64,000 bases of DNA from Batillaria attramentaria (Eukaryota > Mollusca > Gastropoda > Batillariidae). The notes below the pieces were generated by a model. It was not told the origin of the DNA and did not search any database. It saw only the letters and a list, made by a program, of their open reading frames with translations. The position numbers were made by a program, and so were the translations under genes. Positions 1 through 10,781 of the stretch are shown piece after piece; the first letter of the stretch is position 1, and each line of letters opens with the position of its first letter. The stretch lies in NCBI GenBank assembly GCA_018292915.2, contig JACVVK020000167.1:377001-441000 (forward strand), given 5' to 3'.

Positions 1-2000
1 TTCAGTCTCATTCCTGTCTATCATCATGCCTTGTTTGGTGCTTCTACTGTTTGTTGTTTCGGAGAAAATGCCAAGATTAAAGTTTTCCCAAAAATAGCTT
101 GCATGGCCTTTACCTTGACTAAAAGTCATTAACACAGGTATGTCAGTAAATGTGTTGCCAATGTCTATCATCAAACAAAGTTTGATGCTTCTGGTTTTGG
201 GCTCACTTGTGTAACAAAGTGAGTCTATGTAATAACCCTCCGTCGTCTGTCTGTGTGTCTGTCTGTGTGTGTGTCTGTGTGTCCGCAGTAAATCTTAAAA
301 TTGGCATTTTTTCAGAAACAATGTGCAGCAGAGGCACCAAACTTGGCAAGCTGATAGACAGCTATAAGAAAAAAAGCATATCATAGTGATTGACCTTGAC
401 ACAAGGTCAAGGTCACTAAAGCTGTCTGTTTGGCAATTTTACATTGGCATTTTCTCAGAGTCTAAAAAAGCCAGAGACATCAAACTTTGCATGTTGATAG
501 ACATTGACAACACCTTTACTGACATACCTGTATTCAGTGACTTTGAGTCAAGGTATTGGTATTTTCTCAGAAATAATAAACAGCGGAGGCACCAAACGTG
601 GTACGCTGATAAAAAGCCATAGGACCTTTCAAAACATACCATAATGATTGATCTTGACCCAAGGTCAAGGTCACTAAAGCTGTCTGTTTGGAAATTTTAC
701 ATTGGCATTTTCTCAGAGTCTAGAAAAGCCAGAGACATCAAATTTTGCTTGATGATAGACATCGACAACACCTTTACTGACATACCTGTATTCAGTGACT
801 TTGAATCAAGGTCAAGGCCAGGCAAGCTGTTTTACGGAAAACCTTCCAAAACCTTAACTCTTTGACGACGGAGCGCAATTTCTGACGCACGATTTCCTAT
901 ATAGGAAATCGTGCGTCAGAAATTGCGCTCCGTCGTCAAAGAGTTAACATTGGCATTTTCTCAGAAATAATGAACAGCAGAGGCACCAAACGTGATACGC
1001 TGATAAACAGCCATAAGACCTTTCAAAACGTACCATAATGATTGATCTTGACCCAAGGTCAAGGTCACTAAAGCTGTCTGTTTGGAAATTTTACAAATTT
1101 TGACAACACCTTTACTGACAAACCTGTATTGAGTTACTTTGAATCAAGGTCAAGGCCATGCAAGCTGTTTCGCGGAAAACCTTCCAAAACCTTAACATTG
1201 GCATTTTCTCAGAAACAATAAACAGCAGAATCACTAAATCTGGCTTGCTGATAAACAGCAGCAAGACCTTTCAAGACATACCATTTTGAATGACCTTGGC
1301 TGAAGGCCAAGGTCATCAAAGCTGTCTCATTGGAAATTTAAAATTGCCATTTTCTCAGAATGTAGGGGTACCAGAGGCATCAAACTTTGCTTGATGATAG
1401 ACATTGACAAAACCCGTACTGGCATACTTGTATTCAATTTCCTTGAGTCAAGGTCAAGGCCATTCAAGATGTTTTGCGGAGACTTTAACGTTAGCATTTT
1501 TCTTGGAAACAACAAACAGTAGAGGCGCCAAACAAGGCACAATGACTGGCAGCAAAGAGACCTAAGCAGACATACCCATTTGAGTGACCTTGGCTCATGG
1601 TCAAGGTCATTACAGCTGCCTGTTGTGAAATTTTACGTAACCATTTGTACAGAAACAAAAATTAGAGCTATCAAACTTGCCATAATGGTGGTCACTGATA
1701 AGGTCTTCACTTACAGATCTCATTTGAATGACCTTGACCAAGGTCAAGGTCATGGAAGCCGTCCTGGGAAAACTGTTATATCGCCATTTGCCGTTTTCTT
1801 AGGAACTATGAACACAAGACACCTTACTTCAGGATAGCTAGTGATAAGAACGATACACACATACTCTTTTGAATGACCTTGACCTATCTCACAAGTGAGC
1901 CAAGGAGGCTTTGCTCCTCTAGTTCTAGATTCTGAGAAAATGCAAATGTAACAATTTCCAAACAGACTGCTTTAATGACCTTGACCTTGGGTTGTGGTCA
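1..2000. repeat. Degenerate ~255-bp tandem repeat carrying TCAAGGTCA/TGACCTTGA motifs
   Basis: Successive units begin near 386, 644, 1038, 1290 and 1580, and shorter pieces continue to about 2000. Each unit contains a phrase like 'attggcattttctcag', then 'agaggcaccaaac', then a TGACCTTGA...TCAAGGTCA pair (for example 391-399 with 407-415; further TCAAGGTCA at 665-673, 806-814, 1059-1067 and 1144-1152). Unit spacing is 250-290 bp, apart from one gap widened by a palindromic insertion at 854-947. The short open frames here are fragments of the repeat and are not gene-like. A further isolated unit lies near 20317-20480. Confidence 0.85.
854..947. mobile_element. Perfect 94-bp palindrome, MITE with TTAA target duplication
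   Basis: The arms 854-900 and 901-947 are exact reverse complements with no spacer. The ends read TTAA-CTCTTTGACGACGG and the mirror image. The sister repeat unit near 1190 reads 'aaaaccttaacattggc' where this copy has the same words split by the palindrome. This locates the insertion exactly and shows that TTAA was duplicated. TTAA duplication is typical of piggyBac-type transposition, so a piggyBac-mobilised MITE is the likely identity. The superfamily assignment is inference. Confidence 0.85.
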
Positions 2001-2201
2001 TTTAAAATGGTATGTGTGCATAGATCTTATCACTGTCTATCAGGAGGCTAAGTTTGGCGCCTCTGCTGTTTGCCAATGTGAAGGTTTTACAAAAATAGCT
2101 TGATATCTTTTGAAAGGTCTTACGGTTGTCTATCAGCATGCCAAGTGTGGTGTCTCTGCTGTTTGTACATTCTGAGAAAATGACAACGTTACAGTATTCT
2201 G

Positions 2202-2286
<85 letters not shown>
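2202..2286. repeat. (CA)n microsatellite
   Basis: About 42 nearly pure CA units. Open frames across it are artefacts of the dinucleotide. Confidence 0.98.
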
Positions 2287-2288
<2 letters not shown>

Positions 2289-2418
2289 CGGAGTTACACA
2301 AGGGAGCCAAAAAGGAGAGATGCAACCCGAAAGATAAAACACAAAAATATACATTACAGCTAGGATTACTGTTTAAAGCGTAGTTATAAATTAATTTTGC
2401 TAGAAGTATGGCTCACTT

Positions 2419-2688
2419 GGTGTCATTCGACCGTTAGGGGGTGGAAATGTACACCAGTCAATCGTGGGGGAGGGGGGGGGGGGCGAGGGCGAGCGAGAAT
2501 GTATTCCAGTTGACCACTAGGAGGGGCAATTGTGTCTTCGCGGGATAAAGTGGAAATGCACTCTGACATTCGGACCCCCCCCCCCCCCCACACACACACA
2601 CACACAGAATGGACGACTGGAGTACACTTGCGTCCCCCCCCCCCCATGACTGGTATACATTTGCACCCCCTAATAGTCGAACTACACC
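2419..2688. mobile_element. MITE-like element with ~40-bp terminal inverted repeats
   Basis: The left end (2419-2460, with 'ttagggggtggaaatg' inside) is the near reverse complement of the right end (2647-2688, 'catttgcaccccctaa'). The interior is C/G-homopolymer rich, with CA and GT tracts. A longer relative with the same ends lies at 43031-43710. Confidence 0.7.
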
Positions 2689-2814
2689 GTGCAAAATTAC
2701 CATTCCACTGGCATGCAACGCAAACTTGTATATAAACGTAAACTACATTAATAATAATAATAATAATTTCCATACAACACTCAGTGTATCAAAAGAAACG
2801 ATAGAATACTGTCT

Positions 2815-3542
2815 GTACAATTTACACTTGATGACGGAAAATTTCTTGTATGTAACGCCTACAGCCCTAATGATCAAAACGAGAAACAGGCCTTTTTTTT
2901 AGAAATCTGTCAAATCACCTGTTTGATTGAACAGAATGCTGAGTTTAAGCTATTGTGTGGAGATTTTAGTTGTGTCCTCAGCAATGAACATGACATAGTT
3001 AGCGGTGGAAAACACCAAAACACAGACGTCCTTGCATTTAACAAACTAGTAACAGATAATGAATTGAACGACGAGGATGAGAGGAAATTGAAATCACCGA
3101 AATACATAAAGCAAAAGCAGAACAAATCAGGTCAAAAGAGAGGTTTATAGAACAAGGCGAGAAAAACACCCGCTACTTCCTCAGCCTTGAGAAAACCAGA
3201 GCGAATGCAAAAGTAATGGACAAGCTAACTAATGCCGGAGGCGAAGTATTTACAACCCAAAATGAGATAATGAGCGAGCAAGTTCGCTTCTTTAAAGAGA
3301 CCTTCAAAAAACAAACCGAATTTGACAGTAATCTTGCCGATCAATTCATTAAAGATACCAATATTCCTAAAGTTTCCGATGAACAAAATCAATTACTAGA
3401 AAACGACATTAGTGAAACTGAAATTGCACAAGCCCTCCAAAGTATGAAAAACGGTTCCTCTCCTGGCTTGGACGGTTTAACAACGAAGTTTTTGTAAATT
3501 TTTCTGGACTAAAATTAAAACTACTCTAATGAAATCGCTCCA
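2815..3542 (+). pseudogene. LINE retrotransposon remnant (endonuclease and RT N-terminus)
   Basis: Reading from about 2828 in the frame Leu-Asp-Asp-Gly-Lys gives an APE-type endonuclease stretch with a 'CGDFSCVLSNEHD' core, where GDFN is the usual motif. After an internal deletion near 3065-3090 and a frame change, the frame through 3216-3497 reads 'GEKNTRYFLSLEKTRANAK' and then 'MKNGSSPGLDGL', the conserved entry to a LINE reverse transcriptase. Another frame change near 3495 gives 'KFFWTKIK', after which homology stops. Several lesions make it dead. The wording resembles L1/Tx1-like LINEs, but the clade call is tentative. Confidence 0.75.
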
Positions 3543-3625
3543 ATAATAATAATAACATTTATAGGGCGCCTATCCCCGGGGAACGAGCTCTAAATGCCCT
3601 TACAATCTAAACCGAAATTTTATAA
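3540..3625 (-). repeat. SINE/LINE-tail fragment with (AAT)n end
   Basis: An 'aataataataataac' run is followed by 'atttatagggcgcc'. This is the reverse orientation of the 'gcgctatataagaattattatt' tail seen at 26335-26407, the 3' end of a dispersed retroposon. Confidence 0.5.
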
Positions 3626-3680
3626 AAAAATTAAAAAAATTAACTCAATGTACACTACGTAAGAACTATAAAAGGAAAAG

Positions 3681-3682
<2 letters not shown>

Positions 3683-3754
<72 letters not shown>
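3683..3754. repeat. (CA)n microsatellite
   Basis: About 36 pure CA units. Confidence 0.98.
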
Positions 3755-3755
<1 letters not shown>

Positions 3756-4665
3756 CTGGGTAAAAATAAATAAATAAAGGACAGGCAGAGACCAAGATTA
3801 AAAACCAAGAACAAGTGGCAGTGATAAAACCCAAAACAAAACAATAGATTGAAATAAGCCAGATAAAACCTTAAAAGATAGCATTCACAAAACATCGTTA
3901 GGATAGTTGTTATACACGCGCGTGCTAGTGTGCGTTTTTTAAGAGGGAACAGTGGGTGGTGGAAGTGGTGAAAAAGGAGGATGGTGAGGATGTAAATAAA
4001 CAGAAACTCTTACCCCCTTTCCTCCCATCACAGCGTCTCCTATATTTTGCAGAGAACGGCGACTCACGTTTGATTCGTAGGCCCTTTGGTCGTTCTAGCA
4101 AATGCAGGTTTTTTCCTCTGGGTGGGTCATAAATCTGCAGAATACTCATGGAACAGACAGCAAACCTGTAAGTACTGCACCTGTCAGACTATGCACGCGT
4201 TGTGCAAAGTAATACCTTCGGTTGTAAAACGTGATAAAGTGTAGCAAACTTAAAGGTGCAAGTAACTTATCATGCAGAAGTTGGTGCATCTAGACATGAC
4301 AAATCTTTTGCGGGTTCTTGTTTTTGTTGTGTATATGTTTCGTTGTTGTTCCTGTTGCTGGTATTCATCGGCCTTATAAAGTGACTTTATATTACTAAAG
4401 CAAGGGGTGTTTGGTTACAGTTACACACAACTAGCCCAGTTCGACTGACTTTTTTGCACACATGATTGTTGCTTTGATCATTACTTCAGACAAAGACATG
4501 GAAAGGAAAACAAGGAGGAATGGCATCATCCCATAAAGTTGTTTCTCCAAATTTCAGTTATTTTGTCTCTTTATTGTTGCCGGTTGAGTTTTGTTTCCCC
4601 CTTCAAGTCTGTAAGACCTACCAAAGACACTAGAACCGCTCCGCTGTAGTGGATCTAGAATCTTC

Positions 4666-4669
<4 letters not shown>

Positions 4670-4712
<43 letters not shown>
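4670..4712. repeat. (GA)n microsatellite
   Basis: About 21 GA units, directly upstream of the 190-bp tandem duplication. Confidence 0.97.
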
Positions 4713-4714
<2 letters not shown>

Positions 4715-5060
4715 GTGAATTCCGTGAACTAAACATTTGACGTCAGCTTCACGTACTTTGTCGTCTGAAAGAGGACGCTTGTTCATGTCTTGTGATTTCC
4801 CTGTTGGTGTTGTGACTTCCCCGACTGAATTAATTAATTAATTTAAATCTGGAAGATGTAGAGGGCTGGTGAAATGTCGGAGGCAGTGACGATATTTACA
4901 GATTTTATCTGTGAACTAAACATTTGACTTCAGCCTCACGTACTTCGTCTGACAGAGCATGCTTGTTCATGTCTTGTGATATCCCTGTTGGTGTTGTGCC
5001 TTCCCTGACTGAATTAATTTTTACATAAAATCTGGAAGATCTAGAGGACTGGTGAAACAT
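4715..5060. repeat. ~190-bp tandem duplication
   Basis: 4722-4877 and 4911-5060 share long identical words in the same order, including 'gtgaactaaacatttga', 'gcttgttcatgtcttgtgat', 'ccctgttggtgttgtg', 'ctgaattaatt' and 'tctggaagat'. There is no coding signal. Confidence 0.8.
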
Positions 5061-5602
5061 GGACTTGAATACCTTGGATTGTTCTTACGAAATCACAAAA
5101 TTGGAACTCTTTGGGTCGGTGTTTCTGGCAGAAACTTGAAAAAAAAAAGTTTTTAGCTGAAATCTCCGTTACTCTTAATATTCGAGATAAAACAATGCAA
5201 TAGTTCCTGTCACATGTGCAGTTATTACACGTGACAAAAATGCCGGGATGATGAGTAATTTAAAGGAGTCGTTTCACAGATAGTCGGCCTTATTCGCAAA
5301 CGACCCCTACCTCAGAAATACTTTTTTGTGCACAAAATCTGTCAGAGCTACAGAGCTGTGCTACGAACCTATTCAGTATAATTGGATGAACTTCCAAAAT
5401 CTAGAAAATGAAGGCATATCAACAACTTTTTTGGTCAAAATACGTGACATGACCTATTTCTTTAAAAGGGCGATAACTCTCCTAAAAATGCAGCTAGAGA
5501 AAAATCGTGAAACCTACCTCTGGAGCAGGTGCATTCTCATTCCTTTTCAAAGTAAAACGCTTTTCGACGAGGTGGTTTAGGACATAGCCACAATTGCATC
5601 AA

Positions 5603-5688
<86 letters not shown>

Positions 5689-8130
5689 CGCACAACTCCC
5701 GGCAAAAAGAACGCAGCAGCATAGTGTGCACGCAGGGTGTCTATGACGCAGATTTCGTTACGTCACTGTGTGCACGAAAGTATGTATTGTCTGGAGAAAC
5801 GTCACAGTCATATTTTGTATCGCTGAAACTGACTTGCTGCTGCCCCATCCCATAAAGTTGTTTCTCTATAGAGAAATACTTGATTATGTGACAGAGTCAA
5901 CACGGCAATGATACTTACATGTGGCAAATCTGGCAGGCTCTGGCCTAAGGTAATCTGAACATACCTGAACAGTAATTCACAAAGACTACATCACGAATCG
6001 GACATGCCACTTTAAAGGCTGAACATCTGACGGTACACCGTCGGCACGCATGCGCAGACTTACCTATCCGCATAATTATGGAGAATGGGCGGGGCTTGTA
6101 TATGAACGGCAAACGCACGTGGCAATGGAAACATGCCAAAGTTTTAGCTTGCTCGATAATCGCATTAATTTCCTGTATCTCCTCTGTCTCGCAGGAAAAG
6201 AAAATCTTTCTTTTTAATGATAGTTTGTCCTCCCGCTTCTCGGCCGCTCTCTGATGTTTCAGTTTGACCACCTTACTGAGTACTGTATTAGATTGTGCAG
6301 CGTATTTTTGTTGCTAGCGTGTTTTCAGGGGTGCCCCCCCCCCCCCCCCACCACCACCACAAAAGTGAGTATGTCCGTATCATTTACTGATTTAGTCAGA
6401 CTATCACATACTGAGGCCCAGTCAAGGCTGGCTACCATTTATTTAACATGGTATTCCACTGATTCACTTACGATTAACAAAACAGAAACTATGCACGTGT
6501 CCCTGGAGGTACCCCCGGTGTCGAAGTGTTGACAACAGCAGAAGCGGGACCGCGTTGAACCCGCTCAGTCGTGGAAAATTTTTATTAAATTGGCGGACTT
6601 CTCAGCGCCTTGTCCTTTCTTCTTTTGGTTTTAACAGGCTTCAGTCCTCTCTGAGATGATTTGTTAGTTGACTCTGCACTGTGACATTTTCGGCGACGAG
6701 AAACGGGATGAGAACAGTTTGAAAAGAATGACTGGCCCCTTGGAAAACGGCATGAGTTGAGTCTGACTGGATCTCAGAGACTAGGCCCTGTGGGAAGCGC
6801 CATCACTGCGGGGACGAGCACTTGTCGAAGTTTTTCGCTGTTGTTATGGTGAGGGATTGTTGGGTTAGCTTCTGGTGGAACATGGCAGGATTGGGTGCAG
6901 TCACAGGCGCTGACCCAAAGTGTTTGTGTCGACCTTGCAGTTTCCGTTCAGGAAAGTAACGGTCTATCACTGAGGAAGTCAGCTTCGCTGACATTAAAGT
7001 CAGTACTGGCAAAACAAGACTATGCCGTAAACCTGAATGTGAATCAATGTTGTTTTTGTTGCCCCTGTGTGACTGTGAACCGCCAGACGCGGTTGGGACA
7101 TGGTCTGACACCACACGTACGGAACTGGCATCCGTAAAATGATGTACATGTACAAACATTATGGAGGGACGAAATGCAGGCGTAATCCATTGTATACGTG
7201 CACAAGAAATCTTGAACAGTGACGCGGGACAACGTTGATGATCCTATAGTGGAGTGATATAGTGGGAGAAATAATGCCAGAGTGTGTACTCAGACTTGTT
7301 CGGGAGCTTTATCAAAACCCCACAGGCATCATATACATGGGACATGCATGGTGGTAAAGGTCAGTGAAGTTTGTTTTCATTTGGTGTCGCTTGTTGCTTG
7401 TGAAAGGAATGATGTTCTGCCTCTTGTCAGTTAATTCTGTGTCAGTATCGCGTGTTGTGCTCTGAAGTACACGTGGTGTTACTATTATTGTCTGACGGAC
7501 GTGTCAGTAGCTGACGTCACGCAGATAGGCTCCGCCTTGTTCGGTTTAAATTCTATCCACTTGTAAGGTTTGATCGTTCATAAAGGCCGCTACGCTACCT
7601 TTACCGCCTAAACTGGGATATGATTAGGACTAGGAGTCTTGGTGTGGAAGTCGCATTCACGCAGACTTTCAAACTCACAAATCGCTTTCTTGCCGGGCAA
7701 TTTCAGAAAAACCTCCTCTGACGTTACCGTGTCATACATTTGAAAGAAACTGTTTCCGCCATCGTATTCATTAGCTTGTTTTACGTCCTTTAGTCCTTAA
7801 GGACAAGTTGTTCCTGGTATGTGTCTTTGGCTGATTGGCTGGGAGAGTGTCTTTGGACTGCTAAAGACTGTTTCCGTTCTTTCCGTGCGCTGTTTATACC
7901 CCCGCTGAGGCTTGAAGAAAATCAATCGCTTTGAAGCCTACAGTGTGGAGAGTCGCAGACAATTGTACCCGGCTTGTCAAGCGATGCAAAGTCGACAAAC
8001 CTGAACACTCAGAAACTTATGTGACGTGATCGTACGCTGAAGGCGGACGCACGAAAACGTCCTGTGTACTTGTTGTGTATGTCACCGGTCGCCCGTATAT
8101 GTGTTCAGTGAAAAGGGTGAGTACATGCTG
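5061..8130. other. Gene-poor stretch upstream of GIMAP gene A
   Basis: It holds a (CA)n tract at 5604-5686 and a poly-C run near 6338. The 21-bp phrase 'catcccataaagttgtttct' at 5847 is shared with 4528. A dispersed repeat at 7769-7860 ('attagcttgttttacgtcc') reappears inverted at 57425-57510. The short open frames here have no recognisable protein features. The 5' untranslated exon(s) and promoter of gene A may lie here, but no element can be pinned down. Confidence 0.5.
5604..5686. repeat. (CA)n microsatellite
   Basis: About 41 pure CA units. Confidence 0.98.
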
Positions 8131-8139
8131 ATATAGGAA

Positions 8140-8410
8140 TTTGTTTTTGTTGTTGATGTTGTTGTTTTGTTTGATGTTGTTGTTTTGTTGGGTTTTTTGG
8201 TTGTTTGTTTTTTGTTTGTTTTTTTGTTTGTTTGTTTGTTTTTTTTTTGGGGGGGTCTTTGTTTGTTTGGTTTTGGGGGGGTCTTTGTTTGTTTGGTTTT
8301 TTAGAGTGTTTTGGGGGGGTGGGTGGGGGGGTGTTTAGGGGGGTTTGTTTTTGTTTTTCTGTTTGTTTGTTGGTATTGTTGTTTTTTTGTTGTTGTTGAT
8401 ATTTTCGTTG
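8140..8410. repeat. T/G-only low-complexity tract
   Basis: The + strand is built almost entirely of T and G (ttg/tttg words and runs of G) for about 270 bp, so it has extreme strand asymmetry. It gives spurious Phe/Val/Cys/Gly-rich open frames. Confidence 0.9.
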
Positions 8411-8472
8411 TCTCAATTTTATTTCGTACGTGTAAAGGCTAAACTATGTATAAACGGGATCGCCCGCGCGCG

Positions 8473-8474
<2 letters not shown>

Positions 8475-8546
<72 letters not shown>
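8475..8546. repeat. (TG)n microsatellite directly upstream of gene A
   Basis: About 36 TG units end 46 bp before the chosen start codon. The frame stays open through it as Cys-Val repeats, so a longest-ORF start at 8478 would be misleading. Confidence 0.97.
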
Positions 8547-8547
<1 letters not shown>

Positions 8548-8591
8548 CACGCTGCTTTGCGTCTACGGTCAGATACAGCGTAACGGATGTA

Positions 8592-9066
8592 ATGGCGAAG
8601 CAGAAGCAATCGGACATAACTATGGTGATCGTGGGTAGCACTGGAAGCGGAAAGAGTTCCACTGGAAACACCATCTTGGGTCAACCGATCTTCAGTGTGT
8701 CTCACGGTGTCGCGCGAGGTACCTCCAAAACTCAAACAGAAACGACTGTCATCAAAACAAAATCCGTAACAGTATGTAACTATACAAATGTATCAGATTA
8801 CAAACATTACAATCTCGCTCTCTCTCTCTCTCTCTGAAATACAAGGTCTATACAAGGTCTTCCTTGGCATACAGCTAGTATTACCAGCGCAAGCCACGTA
8901 TGGTTAATTTCTTTATCATGTCTACTTTTTCTCTCTTTCATTTTATTAGTTTCTTGTTCAGTATCCTTAAATGTGGAATAGCAAGACGGCCTGTAAGATA
9001 TGCAACAATGACTAAAATGATCTACCCTGGAAAAAAAATTCATCATCATCAGCAGCAGTAGCAACA

Positions 9067-9143
<77 letters not shown>

Positions 9144-10711
9144 TGTCCACCGAGCTGTTTTTGCTATTTTTGTTGTTATTTATGTTTTGACGACCGTTTA
9201 TTACCCGTTTACGGCTTTTAGTTGGCTTTACACCTTACCTACTAATAATCAAAATGGTTATTAATTATTGTGCTTACTTTTCTGGCATTAGGTCGTCGAC
9301 ACACCCGACATCTGCTACGCCGAAATTGAAGAAGAAACAGACCAGGATCTTTTGCTTCAAAGGCAAACGGTGGTGGGGCTGTGTCGAAAGGCGGACGCTA
9401 TTTTGTTGACCATCCCCAGTGACTGTCGTTACTCGGAAGAAGAAGACAAAGTGTACCAGACGTTGAAGGCTGACTTGGGTTCCCAGCTAGAAAATAAGCT
9501 GGTGGTTGTTTTCACCAAAGGAGACCTGTATCCTATTGAGAATTATCTTTCTCAGTTTGATGATGACAATCCCAGATTGAAACGTGTGCTGGTTGAGGCG
9601 TGCAACCGACACGTAGTGATAACTAACAGGGCCTCGTTTTCAAGGATACAGGAATCAGCAGACCAACTGCTGGATGCAGTCTACGGATTGTGTAAGCTTT
9701 AAAGACTTCTTTATGATCTGTCGTAATCTCTATCTAATGCACTCTTTTAAAGGTAAAGACATTTAGAGTGAAGACATTTCTCAAAAAAAAAAATATAATA
9801 CACACAGTTACACGACATTCTGATACTTTTATAATCATATGTATTCATTTAACATTATCTATCTCTTTCTATAAATGTATGAGCTTCGGAACTGCTGAGG
9901 ATTCATTTTGGCGTTGTAAGGACGCCATTTCAAGTACTGTCTGAAGTCCATGACTTCAGTTCTCTCCAAAGTAATTGTGATCATTCTTATTTTAGAGCAG
10001 TATTTCTGTTTGTTCTCTCCTTCTCTTAACTGAACAATTTAAAAACGCCAGTCGTTTATTTTTGTGAATGGTATTCCCAGTGGCAGAGAAAGTGGAGAAA
10101 CAGCAGGTCAAGCGTGCTTGGAGTCCAAACAAGTCATCTCGAGGTTAGGATCTTGCATTGTTTACGCATTGTTTAGTTACTGCCTTGAACTACACGAGAA
10201 TCAGAAACGTTCGGAGATACGGGGGGGGGGGGGGGGGGGGGCTACACAAATATCTTTAAAGCTTTTTATTGTTTGTTGGAGGTGGGGGATGTTGGTCTAA
10301 GGATTTTTTCAAAGTTTCCATGCGTATGCAGACCTGAGGATATTGTTTCTGTCTGTCTACTTCAAAAGCAGCAGCAGCTTAGCAGCTTTAGGGAGAAAAA
10401 AGAGAAATCAAACAAGAGCATTTTGGCGTTGTAAGGACGCCATTAAAAATTTTTCAAGTACTGTCTGAAGTCCATGAATTCAGTTCTCTCCAAAGTAATT
10501 GTGATCATTCTTATTTTAGAGCAGTATTTCTGTTTGTTCTCTCCTTCTCTTAATTGAACAATTTAAAAACGCCAGTCGTTTATTTTTGTGAATGGTATTC
10601 CCAGTGGCAGAGAAAGTGGAGAAACAGCAGGTCAAGCGTGCTGGGAGTCCAAACAAGTCATCTCGAGGTTAGGATCTTGTATTGTTTACGCATTGTTTAG
10701 TTACTGCCCTG

Positions 10712-10781
<70 letters not shown>

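Noticed and set aside
2002..2383. Open frames of Thr-His or Cys-Val repeats
   Set aside because: They are translations of the (CA)n/(GT)n tract. The same applies near 3620, 8478, 14605, 15080, 17503, 38677, 51525, 53834 and 56091.
8141..8416. Phe/Val/Gly-rich membrane-like frame and Lys/Asn/Gln-rich antisense frame
   Set aside because: Products of a T/G-only low-complexity tract.
10064..10300. Open frame starting 'MNGIPSGRES' (also at 10588)
   Set aside because: It is a different frame of the duplicated 63-nt linker exon and its intron. The splice-consistent frame reads 'AEKVEKQQVKR'.
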